From: Planctomycetaceae bacterium
Lineage (GTDB): Bacteria > Planctomycetota > Planctomycetia > Pirellulales > Pirellulaceae
DNA length: 18,353 nt
Assembly (NCBI GenBank): GCA_003501565.1
Contig: DNPC01000683.1
Location: 1 to 18,353, forward strand
Direction: 5' to 3'
Shown here: one piece after another, positions 8,154 through 14,615 of the stretch
How the letters are laid out: every line of letters starts with the position of its first letter
Position numbering within the stretch: the first letter of the stretch is position 1
Notes under the pieces: model-generated
What the model was told of the DNA's origin: nothing
Database searches by the model: none
The model's input: only the letters and a program-made list of their open reading frames with translations
Translations under genes and position numbers: made by a program

Positions 8154-8568
8154 GCTTCACAAGGAAGTGGAGTCTCTGAAGACCGACTACGACGACATCA
8201 TCATCGACGGACCGCCACGTGCTGCGGAAATACTTAAGTCGATTGTGCTTGCTGCAGATCTAGTCGTTATTCCATTCCAACCCTCTCCGTTCGATGTGTG
8301 GGAGGCGGCTAAGACCGTAGACATTGTGCGAGAAGCACAGGTCTTTAAGCCGGATCTTGGCTGTGTGATAGCGATCAATCGTCGCATCGCGAAAACGGCC
8401 ATTGGTAGGGACGTTCGACAGGCCCTCGCGGAACTTGAAATTCCTGTTCTGAATGCAGACTTTGGGCAGAGGGTGGCTTTCGCAGAATCGGCTTCTACCG
8501 GTGAAACCGTTCACCAAAGTGGCAACCCAAAGGCCATTGCAGAAGTCAAAGGATTTGTAACAGAACTC

Positions 8569-8582
8569 AGGAGGAAACGTTG
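8569..8582 (+). promoter_or_regulatory. Strong ribosome-binding site setting a TTG start
   Basis: AGGAGG at 8569-8574 lies five bases before the TTG at 8580, inside the end of parA. The TTG overlaps the parA stop as TTGA, which implies translational coupling and supports an unusual start codon. Confidence 0.7.
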
Positions 8583-8819
8583 ACGAAGAAAACAGTAGCA
8601 ATTTCAGCTCGCCCTCAAAACCGAATGGAGCCAGAGCCCGAGTCAAATCCGGATCAGTGGGTGGATGGGGAGGCACCAAAAAGCAATCTCAAGCCAGTCC
8701 GATTGACATTCGACCTTGACCGGATACTCCACGGCCGCCTGCGACGATACTGCTTTGACCGAGAGGAACACGTATCGGACTTTGTGCGTGGACTCATCGC
8801 GGAAGCGCTGCCTGACTAA
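8580..8819 (+). CDS. ParG-like ribbon-helix-helix partition protein
   Basis: A 79-residue protein directly coupled to parA. The N-terminal ~38 residues are polar and probably flexible (Pro, Glu, Asn, Gln rich). The C-terminal half, RLTFDLDRILHGRLRRYCFD and the following helix (EEHVSDFVRGLIAEAL), has the pattern of a ribbon-helix-helix dimer: one beta strand with alternating side chains, then two helices. This is the layout of ParG-type centromere-binding proteins, which stimulate ParA/ParF with the flexible tail and repress their own promoter. The start is TTG at 8580, chosen for its AGGAGG site and the four-base overlap with parA. With parA broken, partition cannot work as such, but a repressor or DNA-binding role could remain. 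Family resemblance is structural, not a strong sequence match. Confidence 0.65.
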   Translation: MTKKTVAISARPQNRMEPEPESNPDQWVDGEAPKSNLKPVRLTFDLDRILHGRLRRYCFDREEHVSDFVRGLIAEALPD

Positions 8820-8956
8820 CCTAATGCGAGCAAGGTATCCTGCGAGACGACTTTACTGCTTTCGACAGGCAGCGAACTAGCACATCCGCAAACGTGACAT
8901 TGTCCCGTGTCGAGATCTTTCGCAACGACTCGTGGGGTCGCGCAGATAAAGTCAGA
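8816..8956 (-). pseudogene. Possible gene remnant with a CxxCxC motif
   Basis: An open frame of 46 codons with no ATG, GTG or usable TTG start lies between the ParG-like stop and the 66-residue gene. It reads like a protein, including the string VVAKDLDTGQCHVCGCASSL, with a C-H-V-C-G-C cluster that could bind metal. Its stop overlaps the parG-like stop on the other strand. It may be a decayed gene; a second open frame in the same stretch weakens the case. Confidence 0.25.
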
Positions 8957-8977
8957 TTAGCGGGACCATGTCACGGC

Positions 8978-9178
8978 TTAGCGAATTGACAGCTCGAGAC
9001 GTTTCCTGTAGAGCTGTTTGACCAGCTCCCCAATCCCGTTCACGGCATTTTCATCAAGGCCAATTACGCCATCCAGCAACGCTTGGACAATAGCTCTTGC
9101 GTGCTTTTCATTTTCTGATGCTCCAGATGATGCTCCACGCCGGGCACAACTCAAAATATGGTCAAGGTTGCAGGTCAT
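8978..9178 (-). CDS. Small hypothetical protein (66 aa)
   Basis: I do not recognise this protein. It is predicted to be helical and soluble, with two Cys (C3 and C11) near the N-terminus and an Ala/Val-rich helix in the middle (HARAIVQALLDGVIGL). The start at 9178 has AAGGGA a few bases upstream, within the end of the preceding gene. The 17-base overlap with that gene suggests coupled translation. A longer in-frame start at 9253 lies deep inside the neighbour and lacks support. It is the last gene of the minus-strand series, with the ParG-like gene converging from the other side. Confidence 0.5.
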   Translation of the reverse strand: MTCNLDHILSCARRGASSGASENEKHARAIVQALLDGVIGLDENAVNGIGELVKQLYRKRLELSIR

Positions 9179-9464
9179 TGTTCCCTTCTTGGTTGGGCGT
9201 TTCACATACGAAGCAAGGCCCTGCGAACTCCTCGCCCGAATCGTTTCGTTCAAGCTTCACTTGAACCTTTCGCTTTTCCCCTTTTGGTGTAGTGACAATC
9301 ACTACGTAGTAAGGCTTGTTAGGTCGCAAGGCGAGCCAATCGTAGCGGCGACGGTTTAACCACTCTTGGGCGGCTTCTTCGATGCTGTTTGCTTCGATCA
9401 TGTCTTCGAATGGACGAAGGCCGTCGTCTTCGCTGATGTCCTGTTCAACGTGGTATTCACTCAT
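9162..9464 (-). CDS. Small hypothetical protein (100 aa)
   Basis: A soluble acidic protein with no family I can name. The N-terminal third holds a likely helix-forming acidic stretch (SIEEAAQEWLNRRRYDW). A strand-rich part follows (NKPYYVVIVTTPKGEKRKV), and a C-terminal segment contains CFVC. ATG 9464 has AGGA eight bases upstream and is chosen over a start at 9626 whose extra 54 residues run through sequence that looks non-coding. It overlaps the following 66-residue gene by 17 bases, so the two are likely made together. It lies at the end of the plasmid-like region; a role in the element is only guesswork. Confidence 0.6.
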   Translation of the reverse strand: MSEYHVEQDISEDDGLRPFEDMIEANSIEEAAQEWLNRRRYDWLALRPNKPYYVVIVTTPKGEKRKVQVKLERNDSGEEFAGPCFVCETPNQEGNNDLQP

Positions 9465-9498
9465 GATGTATTCCTGGCTGTTTGTCCTTTCAGGGTAA

Positions 9499-9588
9499 AC
9501 CCGAAAACGGACATCGGGCAAGCACTTTTGAATGCCGGAAACTGCGTGTTTTGAACTGCTGATTGCGACCGGACCCCAAAATGGACAT
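9499..9588. promoter_or_regulatory. Two 16-base direct repeats, possible operator
   Basis: ACCCGAAAACGGACAT at 9499-9514 and ACCCCAAAATGGACAT at 9573-9588 differ at two of 16 bases and are 74 bases apart. The second lies within a small inverted repeat, AAAATG-GA-CATTTT (9578-9591). They sit in the 125-base spacer upstream of the 100-residue gene, where its promoter should be. Binding by a regulator is only a possibility. Confidence 0.25.
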
Positions 9589-9589
9589 T

Positions 9590-9877
9590 TTAGCCTGTGG
9601 TAGTATTGCTGGTCAGCCTCAACCAATCTTCGCGAGCTGTTTTGGGGGAATCCGCCATTGGAAATGCTAGATACTCTGGAATCTCGTTCTCAAAGACTTC
9701 GATGACACCGCCAAGGGTATGTGTTCCGAAATTGAACTCATAGCCACGAACAATGAAGTAACCTTGCCACGCTACATCATCGTAGAATGGAAAGTCGCCC
9801 CTGATTTCGCCAGCTTGGGCACCATCCACCAAAACCAGATAATGCTTTGGTCCAGTGTATTGAAACGTGAGCTCCAT
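9590..9877 (-). CDS. Small hypothetical protein (95 aa)
   Basis: Unrecognised soluble protein, mostly short beta-type segments (ELTFQYTGPKHYLVLVDG, WQGYFIVRGYEFNFG) followed by a short acidic helix. No signal peptide or membrane helix. I use ATG 9877; an upstream TTG at 9901 would add eight residues and neither has a clear ribosome-binding site, so the exact start is open. It is separated from the MntP-like gene by a 320-base gap with a large palindrome and from the next small gene by 125 bases, so it probably has its own promoter. Confidence 0.5.
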   Translation of the reverse strand: MELTFQYTGPKHYLVLVDGAQAGEIRGDFPFYDDVAWQGYFIVRGYEFNFGTHTLGGVIEVFENEIPEYLAFPMADSPKTAREDWLRLTSNTTTG

Positions 9878-10197
9878 GCTTTGAGATAGCACGTCCTTCA
9901 ACCAGCCGTCAATCTGCTCACCGATTCGGATTGTTTTTTAGAGTCTTGATCTGCCCAGCTTGGAATTGCTCGGCAGGGGGCCAGGGTTAATCAGTGTTTC
10001 AAGGCAGGCAGTTGTTCGTAGTGGATGAGGTTACGAATTCCTGTTTTCGTCTACAGGACTCGTGACCTCGTCCACTACATTTTGAAACTCTGATTTGCCC
10101 TGGGCAGGGGGGCCGGCACGTTTGACGTAGTGCTTGAGTGATAATATATGTTATGGGAAACCACTGATCGCCAGTCCGAGGCCATCGTCGATATTGC
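9878..10197. other. Gap holding the palindrome and an AT-rich segment
   Basis: No gene is seen in these 320 bases. They contain the nested palindrome (9981-10103), its G-rich flanks, and an AT-rich stretch at about 10130-10158 (GATAATATATG) just after TTGACG at 10121-10126. The last two could form a plus-strand promoter reading antisense into the MntP-like gene, but nothing else supports that. Confidence 0.4.
9981..10103. repeat. Long nested imperfect palindrome
   Basis: The inner stem pairs 10018-10043 (starting GTAGTGGATGAGG) with 10054-10078 (ending CCTCGTCCACTAC) over a 10-base loop with only a few mismatches. The outer stem pairs 9981-10002 with 10082-10103 (CCAGGG..AATCAG.GTTTCAA), 19 of 22 bases. 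Between the stems lie 15 unpaired bases on the left and three on the right. G-rich direct repeats, GGCAGGGGG-CC at 9972-9982 and a near copy at about 10103-10114, flank the whole. It lies downstream of the MntP-like gene. A REP-like or MITE-like element, a replication/transfer hairpin or a terminator are all possible. Confidence 0.75.
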
Positions 10198-10740
10198 TTA
10201 CGCCAAGATTCCAGTCATTCCCAAGCTCAACAATACCATGCCACCGTAAGCCTGGGCGTGCTCGCCAATTTTCGACGCTGACACGTGTGCGGCGAGGGTT
10301 CCGCAGATTGTTGCCGCAACCGACGCTCCAGCCGTCGTTAGCGCCATTGGCAGTACCGATTCCGCGCGGAGCGAAAACGATGAACCGAACGCAGCAGCGT
10401 CCAAGTTTGCCAAGATAACTCCGACGCTTAATAGGAAGGCGTTACCATAACAGCAAGGCTGCACCTTGTGTCGACTTCGCCAACTCTCGAATAGCAGGTA
10501 GAGTCCCAGAAAAGCAATCAGCACATTGCCAATGATCGGGAGATTAATTCCCAAACCGCTCGCAAGCTTCGACGCGATCGATGCGCCAATGATCAGCATG
10601 GTCGCGGAGGTTAGCATGCTTGCTACTGCGAGACCGATCAATGTCGATGGTCGTCGCGTTTGGATTCCACATGCTAGAGCGAGCACGAAGGTATCGACAG
10701 AAAGCCCTGCGGCAGCCGCAATCATAAAATACCAATCCAT
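10198..10740 (-). CDS. MntP-like (DUF204) putative manganese efflux protein
   Basis: A 180-residue integral membrane protein with six hydrophobic segments, of the MntP family, whose E. coli member exports Mn2+. The two internal repeats that define the family are present: GLSVDTFVLALACG (residues 12-25, with D16) and ANLDAAAFG (111-119, with D114), which correspond to the conserved Asp-containing helices. The ending GGMVLLSLGMTGIL (166-179) also matches. The length is normal. The ATG at 10740 lies 15 bases after the stop of the excisionase-like gene, so it is probably the last gene of the long minus-strand operon. No yybP-ykoY riboswitch would fit in that spacing. An efflux gene inside a plasmid-transfer-type operon is unusual; it may be cargo, or a divergent member with another substrate. 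Confidence 0.75.
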   Translation of the reverse strand: MDWYFMIAAAAGLSVDTFVLALACGIQTRRPSTLIGLAVASMLTSATMLIIGASIASKLASGLGINLPIIGNVLIAFLGLYLLFESWRSRHKVQPCCYGNAFLLSVGVILANLDAAAFGSSFSLRAESVLPMALTTAGASVAATICGTLAAHVSASKIGEHAQAYGGMVLLSLGMTGILA

Positions 10741-10755
10741 GTTCGTTTCCGATCA

Positions 10756-10956
10756 TCAAAAGTGTTTTCCACTGCGATTGGGCAGGCGAACTGGACAGTG
10801 CTTGACGCGTTCTAGATATGATTGAAGTTCATCCTCATGAACGCGTTTGCAGCCACCGATTTGGTAGCAGGCAATCTCGCCACGATTTACAAGCGAATAT
10901 GCAAAGCTCAAGCTAATCTTTAGCCGTTCCGCAACCTCGTCAATCTTAAGTAACAT
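10756..10956 (-). CDS. Excisionase-like helix-turn-helix protein
   Basis: A 66-residue DNA-binding protein of the HTH_17/MerR-like excisionase family. Residues 1-52 (MLLKIDEVAERLKISLSFAY, then a wing with YQIGGCKRVHEDELQSYLER) show the usual plan: a helix-turn-helix, a short wing with a basic Lys-Arg pair, and a final helix. Such proteins act as recombination directionality factors for tyrosine integrases or as small regulators. The ATG at 10956 is chosen because the HTH begins exactly there and GGAA precedes it. A longer start at 11049 would run into the upstream gene. It lies 13 bases after the membrane gene and 15 before the MntP-like gene, so it is inside the operon. The recombinase at 7299 is a plausible former partner. 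Confidence 0.7.
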   Translation of the reverse strand: MLLKIDEVAERLKISLSFAYSLVNRGEIACYQIGGCKRVHEDELQSYLERVKHCPVRLPNRSGKHF

Positions 10957-10969
10957 TCTTCCAGTTCCT

Positions 10970-11731
10970 TTAGCAATCGATATCTTGACCACAAGGCTGA
11001 CCCCTTGAGCTGGTCTCTTGGTGCGAACTCGCTTTTGGAAGTACGCCACCTACGCTCAGCGCGTTGGCAGCTTGTAACACGGCGCACAGACGCTCCGCGT
11101 CTTCCGCATCAATGTCAGCGATAGTGATCGCTCGCTGTGCTGTCGATCGACCGACCTGGCGCACCTGTCTTCGCGTATCCGACGATAGAACGAGTCGAAG
11201 AATTCGAGCAGACATAAAGTGCGCGGTATCAATCGCTGCACGTTGCCGAAGCCCTTGGTGTTCGAGGGCAGCCGACGCACTCGGAGCTATTACAAAACGC
11301 GCATGGATTGACTGTTCCTTCCAACGGCGTCTGAATCGCAGCCCCAACGGAAACAGATGTGATTGAATTGCAATGGCGCTCGGCGTAAACCAGACGCGAA
11401 GGCGATGGCAGAAAAACTGACGCGCGAAAAATCCTTGGAATGAGCGGCGCACGATGGTGACGACGCCTCTTCCCAGGAGCAAAACCAACAGTAAAACCAG
11501 AACGATGCGTATGAACAAGTCTGTTTCTTCCCATTGCCCCCAAAGCCAGAATGCACCGAAAAGTACCAACAGCCGACCGAGCCATTTGCCAACGTGAAAT
11601 CCCCATTCATGGCTTACCCAAGTTGCGTGTCGGAATGTTACATAGCCATGCCCCGTACTCGGATCGAAGTTCAGCACCGGACGACTTGGCAATGCTAAGT
11701 TTGTATACGGTTTCAAGTCATTCGCCAGCAT
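10970..11731 (-). CDS. Two-helix membrane protein in the coupling-protein operon
   Basis: A 253-residue protein, family unknown. Two hydrophobic helices lie at about residues 50-64 and 72-92 (FIRIVLVLLLVLLLGRGVVT). They are followed by a basic cytoplasmic domain of about 160 residues, Arg-rich, with alternating strands (RLRVWFTPSAIAIQSHLF) and a C-terminal helix with EDAERLCAVLQAANAL. That order vaguely recalls membrane-anchored bacterial PH-like domains, but I would not name it so. The ATG at 11731 overlaps the end of the coupling ATPase by 14 bases and has GAGGG upstream, so the two are translationally coupled. Since the ATPase lacks its own membrane anchor, this protein could hold it at the membrane; that is inference from gene order. 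Confidence 0.65.
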   Translation of the reverse strand: MLANDLKPYTNLALPSRPVLNFDPSTGHGYVTFRHATWVSHEWGFHVGKWLGRLLVLFGAFWLWGQWEETDLFIRIVLVLLLVLLLGRGVVTIVRRSFQGFFARQFFCHRLRVWFTPSAIAIQSHLFPLGLRFRRRWKEQSIHARFVIAPSASAALEHQGLRQRAAIDTAHFMSARILRLVLSSDTRRQVRQVGRSTAQRAITIADIDAEDAERLCAVLQAANALSVGGVLPKASSHQETSSRGQPCGQDIDC

Positions 11732-13310
11732 AGTACCGGCCCTCGAAAATCTCATGCTGATCGTAACAAACCCTCTGACAGATCATTGGACGATAGCCGG
11801 GACGTAAAACCAACGACCGTTGAAGTGGATCGTTACGTCCGAAGTAACGGATGATCTCGTCAGGAGTCATTAGTGGATGGACACTTACCGACCAGTTCTC
11901 GCCACTCGCAGCATCACGCGTCGCTTGGTCAAAAGTTGGCGACGTCGTCGATCGGGAAAGTGTTTGAGCCTGGCCAAGTCTCTTGCTTAAGTATTCGGCT
12001 GTCGTGTGGTCGGCGATTCCGAACGCTTGAACAACTCCGGAGTTGGCAATGAATGTTTCCCATGTTTTCGAGTGGGATGCCTGCAATTGTGCAAGGTCCT
12101 GTAGAACTGTATGCAGGGACACGCCGAGCCCAGCCATCAATCCGGCGGCGGATTCGACGCAACTTAATGTTCCAAGCACATGGTACTCGTCAAGTAAGAA
12201 TTGGGTGTTAGGTCCATGCTGTTTGGGCTCTTCCTCGTGTGCTGCGAGAGCCAATTGAACCATCATACGAAGCCAGCCACGGAAATTCGCCATCTGCATA
12301 GCCTCGACGGCAACGTACCAAGCTGCCGAGCTGCTTTTGAGCTCACACGGATCAACGGTTTTTCCGATGAGACAGGGCTTCAAAGACTCATAGCCGAACC
12401 AATTGGTATGTTTGCGTAAATTCGATAGAACTGAAGAGAATTCACCACCTGTTCTACCGTAGAAGTTTCGCGCCGCTGTTCGCACGAAGCCGCCAAAACT
12501 CTCGTTTGCCAGCATTTCGGTTTCGAGCCAAGCACGAGCTGGATCGTTCGGATCAGGGGCTGTCGCCTCGGAGATCAAATGCCAAACTGTGACAAGATCA
12601 CGATTCTTTGCATATCGCTCATGGGTAGCTACATGAACCAGAATTCCGGCGACAAAATCCCTTGAACAATCATCCCAGTGACGATCGCGTGACTCTCCCG
12701 AAATTATTGATGCTTCAGCAACAATCTGCGCTGTGAATACCAGTCGTCTTGGTTCCTTACGTAGCATTAGGTCGATAGGATTCAGGCTCGCACGATAGCG
12801 TCTTGTGTGCGTTCCGCAGATCTCCATCGGGTCGAAAACTACAACACGCTGATTAAGCACTTCCGCTCGATATCTGGCCGTCAAATACGCGCTCGTGCCC
12901 TTTGGATCAAGCGAAAACAGAGAAGTGTCGCGTGAGGCAAGGATCTGGGCTGGTATCAAGATGTTCCTTCCCTTTCCAGCTCTACTCCCAGCCAATAGTA
13001 CGCAATGACGATCATCGCCGACCCCAATCGGCACACCTCTGTGGACGTATCTTGTCGTTCGGCCATCACTCAACCTGGCCCCTTCCACAACCACGCCATT
13101 TAGGACGCCTAGGAATCTCTTTGCGTCTAGGTTTTTGCTCGCCTCAAACTGAAGCGACTCGGTTGCCAACAAATTCTTGATTGGCTCGAAGTGGGAATGA
13201 GGCGGAACGCCGATGTGGTCTGCGTTACGACCACGAGGTAGATCGGCCAGTAGATTCTCTTGCAAAGCAGCCCGACGCAAGTTCTGTCGTCTGGTTCTGT
13301 CCGTTCTCAT
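11718..13310 (-). CDS. VirD4/TraG-type coupling ATPase, no N-terminal membrane anchor
   Basis: A 530-residue member of the type IV coupling protein family, the ATPases that bring relaxase-bound DNA or effectors to a type IV secretion channel. Residues 107-114 (AGSRAGKG) are Walker A, followed by the family's DPKG at 135-138. FLLDEYHVLG at 371-380 is Walker B. The segment from LQDLAQLQASHSKTWETF (403-420) through AEYLSKRLGQ (438-447) is the conserved C-terminal ATPase motif. Family members normally begin with one or two membrane helices; here the first ~100 residues are hydrophilic and none is seen. AAGGAG seven to eight bases before ATG 13310 fixes the start. It lies 17 bases after the vWA lipoprotein and overlaps the following membrane gene by 14 bases. 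No relaxase or VirB gene is in the window. Confidence 0.88.
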   Translation of the reverse strand: MRTDRTRRQNLRRAALQENLLADLPRGRNADHIGVPPHSHFEPIKNLLATESLQFEASKNLDAKRFLGVLNGVVVEGARLSDGRTTRYVHRGVPIGVGDDRHCVLLAGSRAGKGRNILIPAQILASRDTSLFSLDPKGTSAYLTARYRAEVLNQRVVVFDPMEICGTHTRRYRASLNPIDLMLRKEPRRLVFTAQIVAEASIISGESRDRHWDDCSRDFVAGILVHVATHERYAKNRDLVTVWHLISEATAPDPNDPARAWLETEMLANESFGGFVRTAARNFYGRTGGEFSSVLSNLRKHTNWFGYESLKPCLIGKTVDPCELKSSSAAWYVAVEAMQMANFRGWLRMMVQLALAAHEEEPKQHGPNTQFLLDEYHVLGTLSCVESAAGLMAGLGVSLHTVLQDLAQLQASHSKTWETFIANSGVVQAFGIADHTTAEYLSKRLGQAQTLSRSTTSPTFDQATRDAASGENWSVSVHPLMTPDEIIRYFGRNDPLQRSLVLRPGYRPMICQRVCYDQHEIFEGRYYAGE

Positions 13311-13327
13311 CGTTCCGCTCCTTACCT

Positions 13328-14023
13328 TTAGTCAAACTTTGGAAGTTGCGGTGTAGCTGTTAGTTCACCTTGAATGAGATAGTCATTCGATGAAAAACCA
13401 CTCTCGGCTAGGATCGATTCCCACCGCGGCATCTCTTCCGTGCCGACGTAGTACAGTGCTAAAGCCCCTCCTCGCTCCCGGTACTCACGCAGCGATTCGA
13501 TCATGCTGCTACCAGCGGTTCTTCGGGCTGCCCCGGCGCCGGTATCACGCAAGTCGCTGAGAACGACTGTCATGAGGCGCGTTCGCTCACTCACTCCCTG
13601 CATTTGCAACAAGTAGTCGGTCGTTGACTTGATGGCTCGATATACCTGTGAAGACGCACCGTCCGATCGCTCTCGTAGGAAAGAGACCAAATCCTCAGGC
13701 GATCGAAATCGGCTCTGCAGATCCGCAGGCTTGCCTTCGAATAATACGGCCTGGTTATTGCCACTTAACTGGGCAATGACGAGACGGTTCTCGGTTCCCA
13801 TCGCCTCTGTGAAGTAAGTTTCTGACAACTCCAAGAATAGTGGGTAGGCTTCGTCATCCCACCGAGTCGCAAACGAACCTGACATGTCGATCAGGATCGT
13901 CAGACAACTGTCGATTTCGACCGTTTCAAACGGGTGGTAGTCCTTGCCGGTCTGAGACGCAACGCAACCAGACAACAGTAAGGCACCTACTCCGAATAAC
14001 AGGTGATTACGTCGATTCTTCAT
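13328..14023 (-). CDS. von Willebrand A domain lipoprotein
   Basis: A 231-residue lipoprotein. A positively charged N-terminus and hydrophobic segment end in the lipobox LLSGC, with the lipid-bearing Cys at position 20. A von Willebrand factor A domain follows: strand LTILIDMSGS (41-50) gives the MIDAS metal-binding D46-x-S48-x-S50. A later strand and loop, MTVVLSDLRDTG (151-162), supply the second aspartate site. vWA domains usually bind a protein partner through the metal ion. AGGAG is placed seven bases before ATG 14023. It lies 10 bases after the 4-helix membrane protein and 17 bases before the coupling ATPase, so it should be made together with them. A vWA lipoprotein in a transfer-type operon is not something I know from the standard F, RP4 or VirB systems. 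Confidence 0.8.
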   Translation of the reverse strand: MKNRRNHLLFGVGALLLSGCVASQTGKDYHPFETVEIDSCLTILIDMSGSFATRWDDEAYPLFLELSETYFTEAMGTENRLVIAQLSGNNQAVLFEGKPADLQSRFRSPEDLVSFLRERSDGASSQVYRAIKSTTDYLLQMQGVSERTRLMTVVLSDLRDTGAGAARRTAGSSMIESLREYRERGGALALYYVGTEEMPRWESILAESGFSSNDYLIQGELTATPQLPKFD

Positions 14024-14033
14024 GGCAAGGCTC

Positions 14034-14615
14034 CTAAACTAGACTGGATGTCTTAAAATCCGCATGCCACCATCCAAGTGCCGAGAGTCCAGCTGCATAC
14101 AAGATGGCGGCTGCCGGAGCTACGTAACTCGGTGTTTCCGCCCAAGAGCTGGACGCTTGTGTCTTGAGCCCCACGTAAAAGATGAGTGCGTCGCCCACGA
14201 TCATGATTGCGGCGATGCTGGTTAGCAGGCAGAACACAATGGGTTTCGTCTGTCGCGTATCTGCTATCGAACCGTGTCCTAGCAGTTCGATCCAGACCTT
14301 CGTCCAAGTCATCGCCAGTACGGCAGCCAGTAGAAGAGACATGAGCAGAGCTAAATCCAATCTGTCCCACCCATCGAAGTTTCTCAGTAAACCTGCTCCT
14401 GGTACCGGGAGCTTGTAAAGCCGCAACTGAAAAACTGGCAATAGACTTCGCAGCCCTTCCGCACACACTGACGCGTAGATCAAAGCAACTACAGGCCCAA
14501 TGACAGCGTTGGCGGCGATGAAGAAGACACACTGTCTCAATGACTTCCTTGGCGCTGTCGAACGACGACGACCATCCTCGAGAAATCCGTCGTCGAATTC
14601 CAATGGATCAACCAT
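14034..14615 (-). CDS. Four-helix membrane protein, unknown
   Basis: A 193-residue integral membrane protein of no family I recognise. Hydrophobic helices lie at about residues 29-51, 87-111, 125-150 and 163-184. The N-terminal 28 residues are charged (FDDGFLEDGRRRSTAPRKSL), likely cytoplasmic. The ATG at 14615 overlaps the last eight bases of the preceding gene (ATGGTTGA), and the gene ends 10 bases before the vWA lipoprotein. Strict coupling within the operon suggests it works with the lipoprotein and coupling ATPase, perhaps as the membrane base of a complex. That is inference from order. Confidence 0.7.
   Translation of the reverse strand: MVDPLEFDDGFLEDGRRRSTAPRKSLRQCVFFIAANAVIGPVVALIYASVCAEGLRSLLPVFQLRLYKLPVPGAGLLRNFDGWDRLDLALLMSLLLAAVLAMTWTKVWIELLGHGSIADTRQTKPIVFCLLTSIAAIMIVGDALIFYVGLKTQASSSWAETPSYVAPAAAILYAAGLSALGWWHADFKTSSLV

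Larger units (their letters stand above)
7984..8583 (+). pseudogene. parA: ParA partition ATPase, P-loop lost
   Basis: The recognisable protein starts at about 8032 and is a ParA/MinD-family ATPase of plasmid partition systems. RVLLIDADPQGSALAWS (residues 24-40 of the open frame from TTG 7984) carries the D29-x-D31 pair; DDIIIDGPPRAAE (70-82) is Walker B. The middle and C-terminal segments (VVIPFQPSPFDVW, NPKAIAEVKGFV) follow the family. What is missing is the whole first strand and the KGGxGKT P-loop, normally about 20-25 residues before LIDAD. The first ~16 residues of the open frame are antisense of the recombinase, and the only upstream start is a TTG inside it. Without the P-loop it cannot bind ATP normally. 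It overlaps by four bases (TTGA) with the ParG-like gene, as in an intact par operon. Confidence 0.8.

Noticed and set aside
10134..10418. Plus-strand frame with a promoter-like sequence before it
   Set aside because: It is antisense to the MntP-like gene, starts with TTG and has a Pro/Arg/Thr-rich composition; an antisense RNA remains possible but is unsupported.
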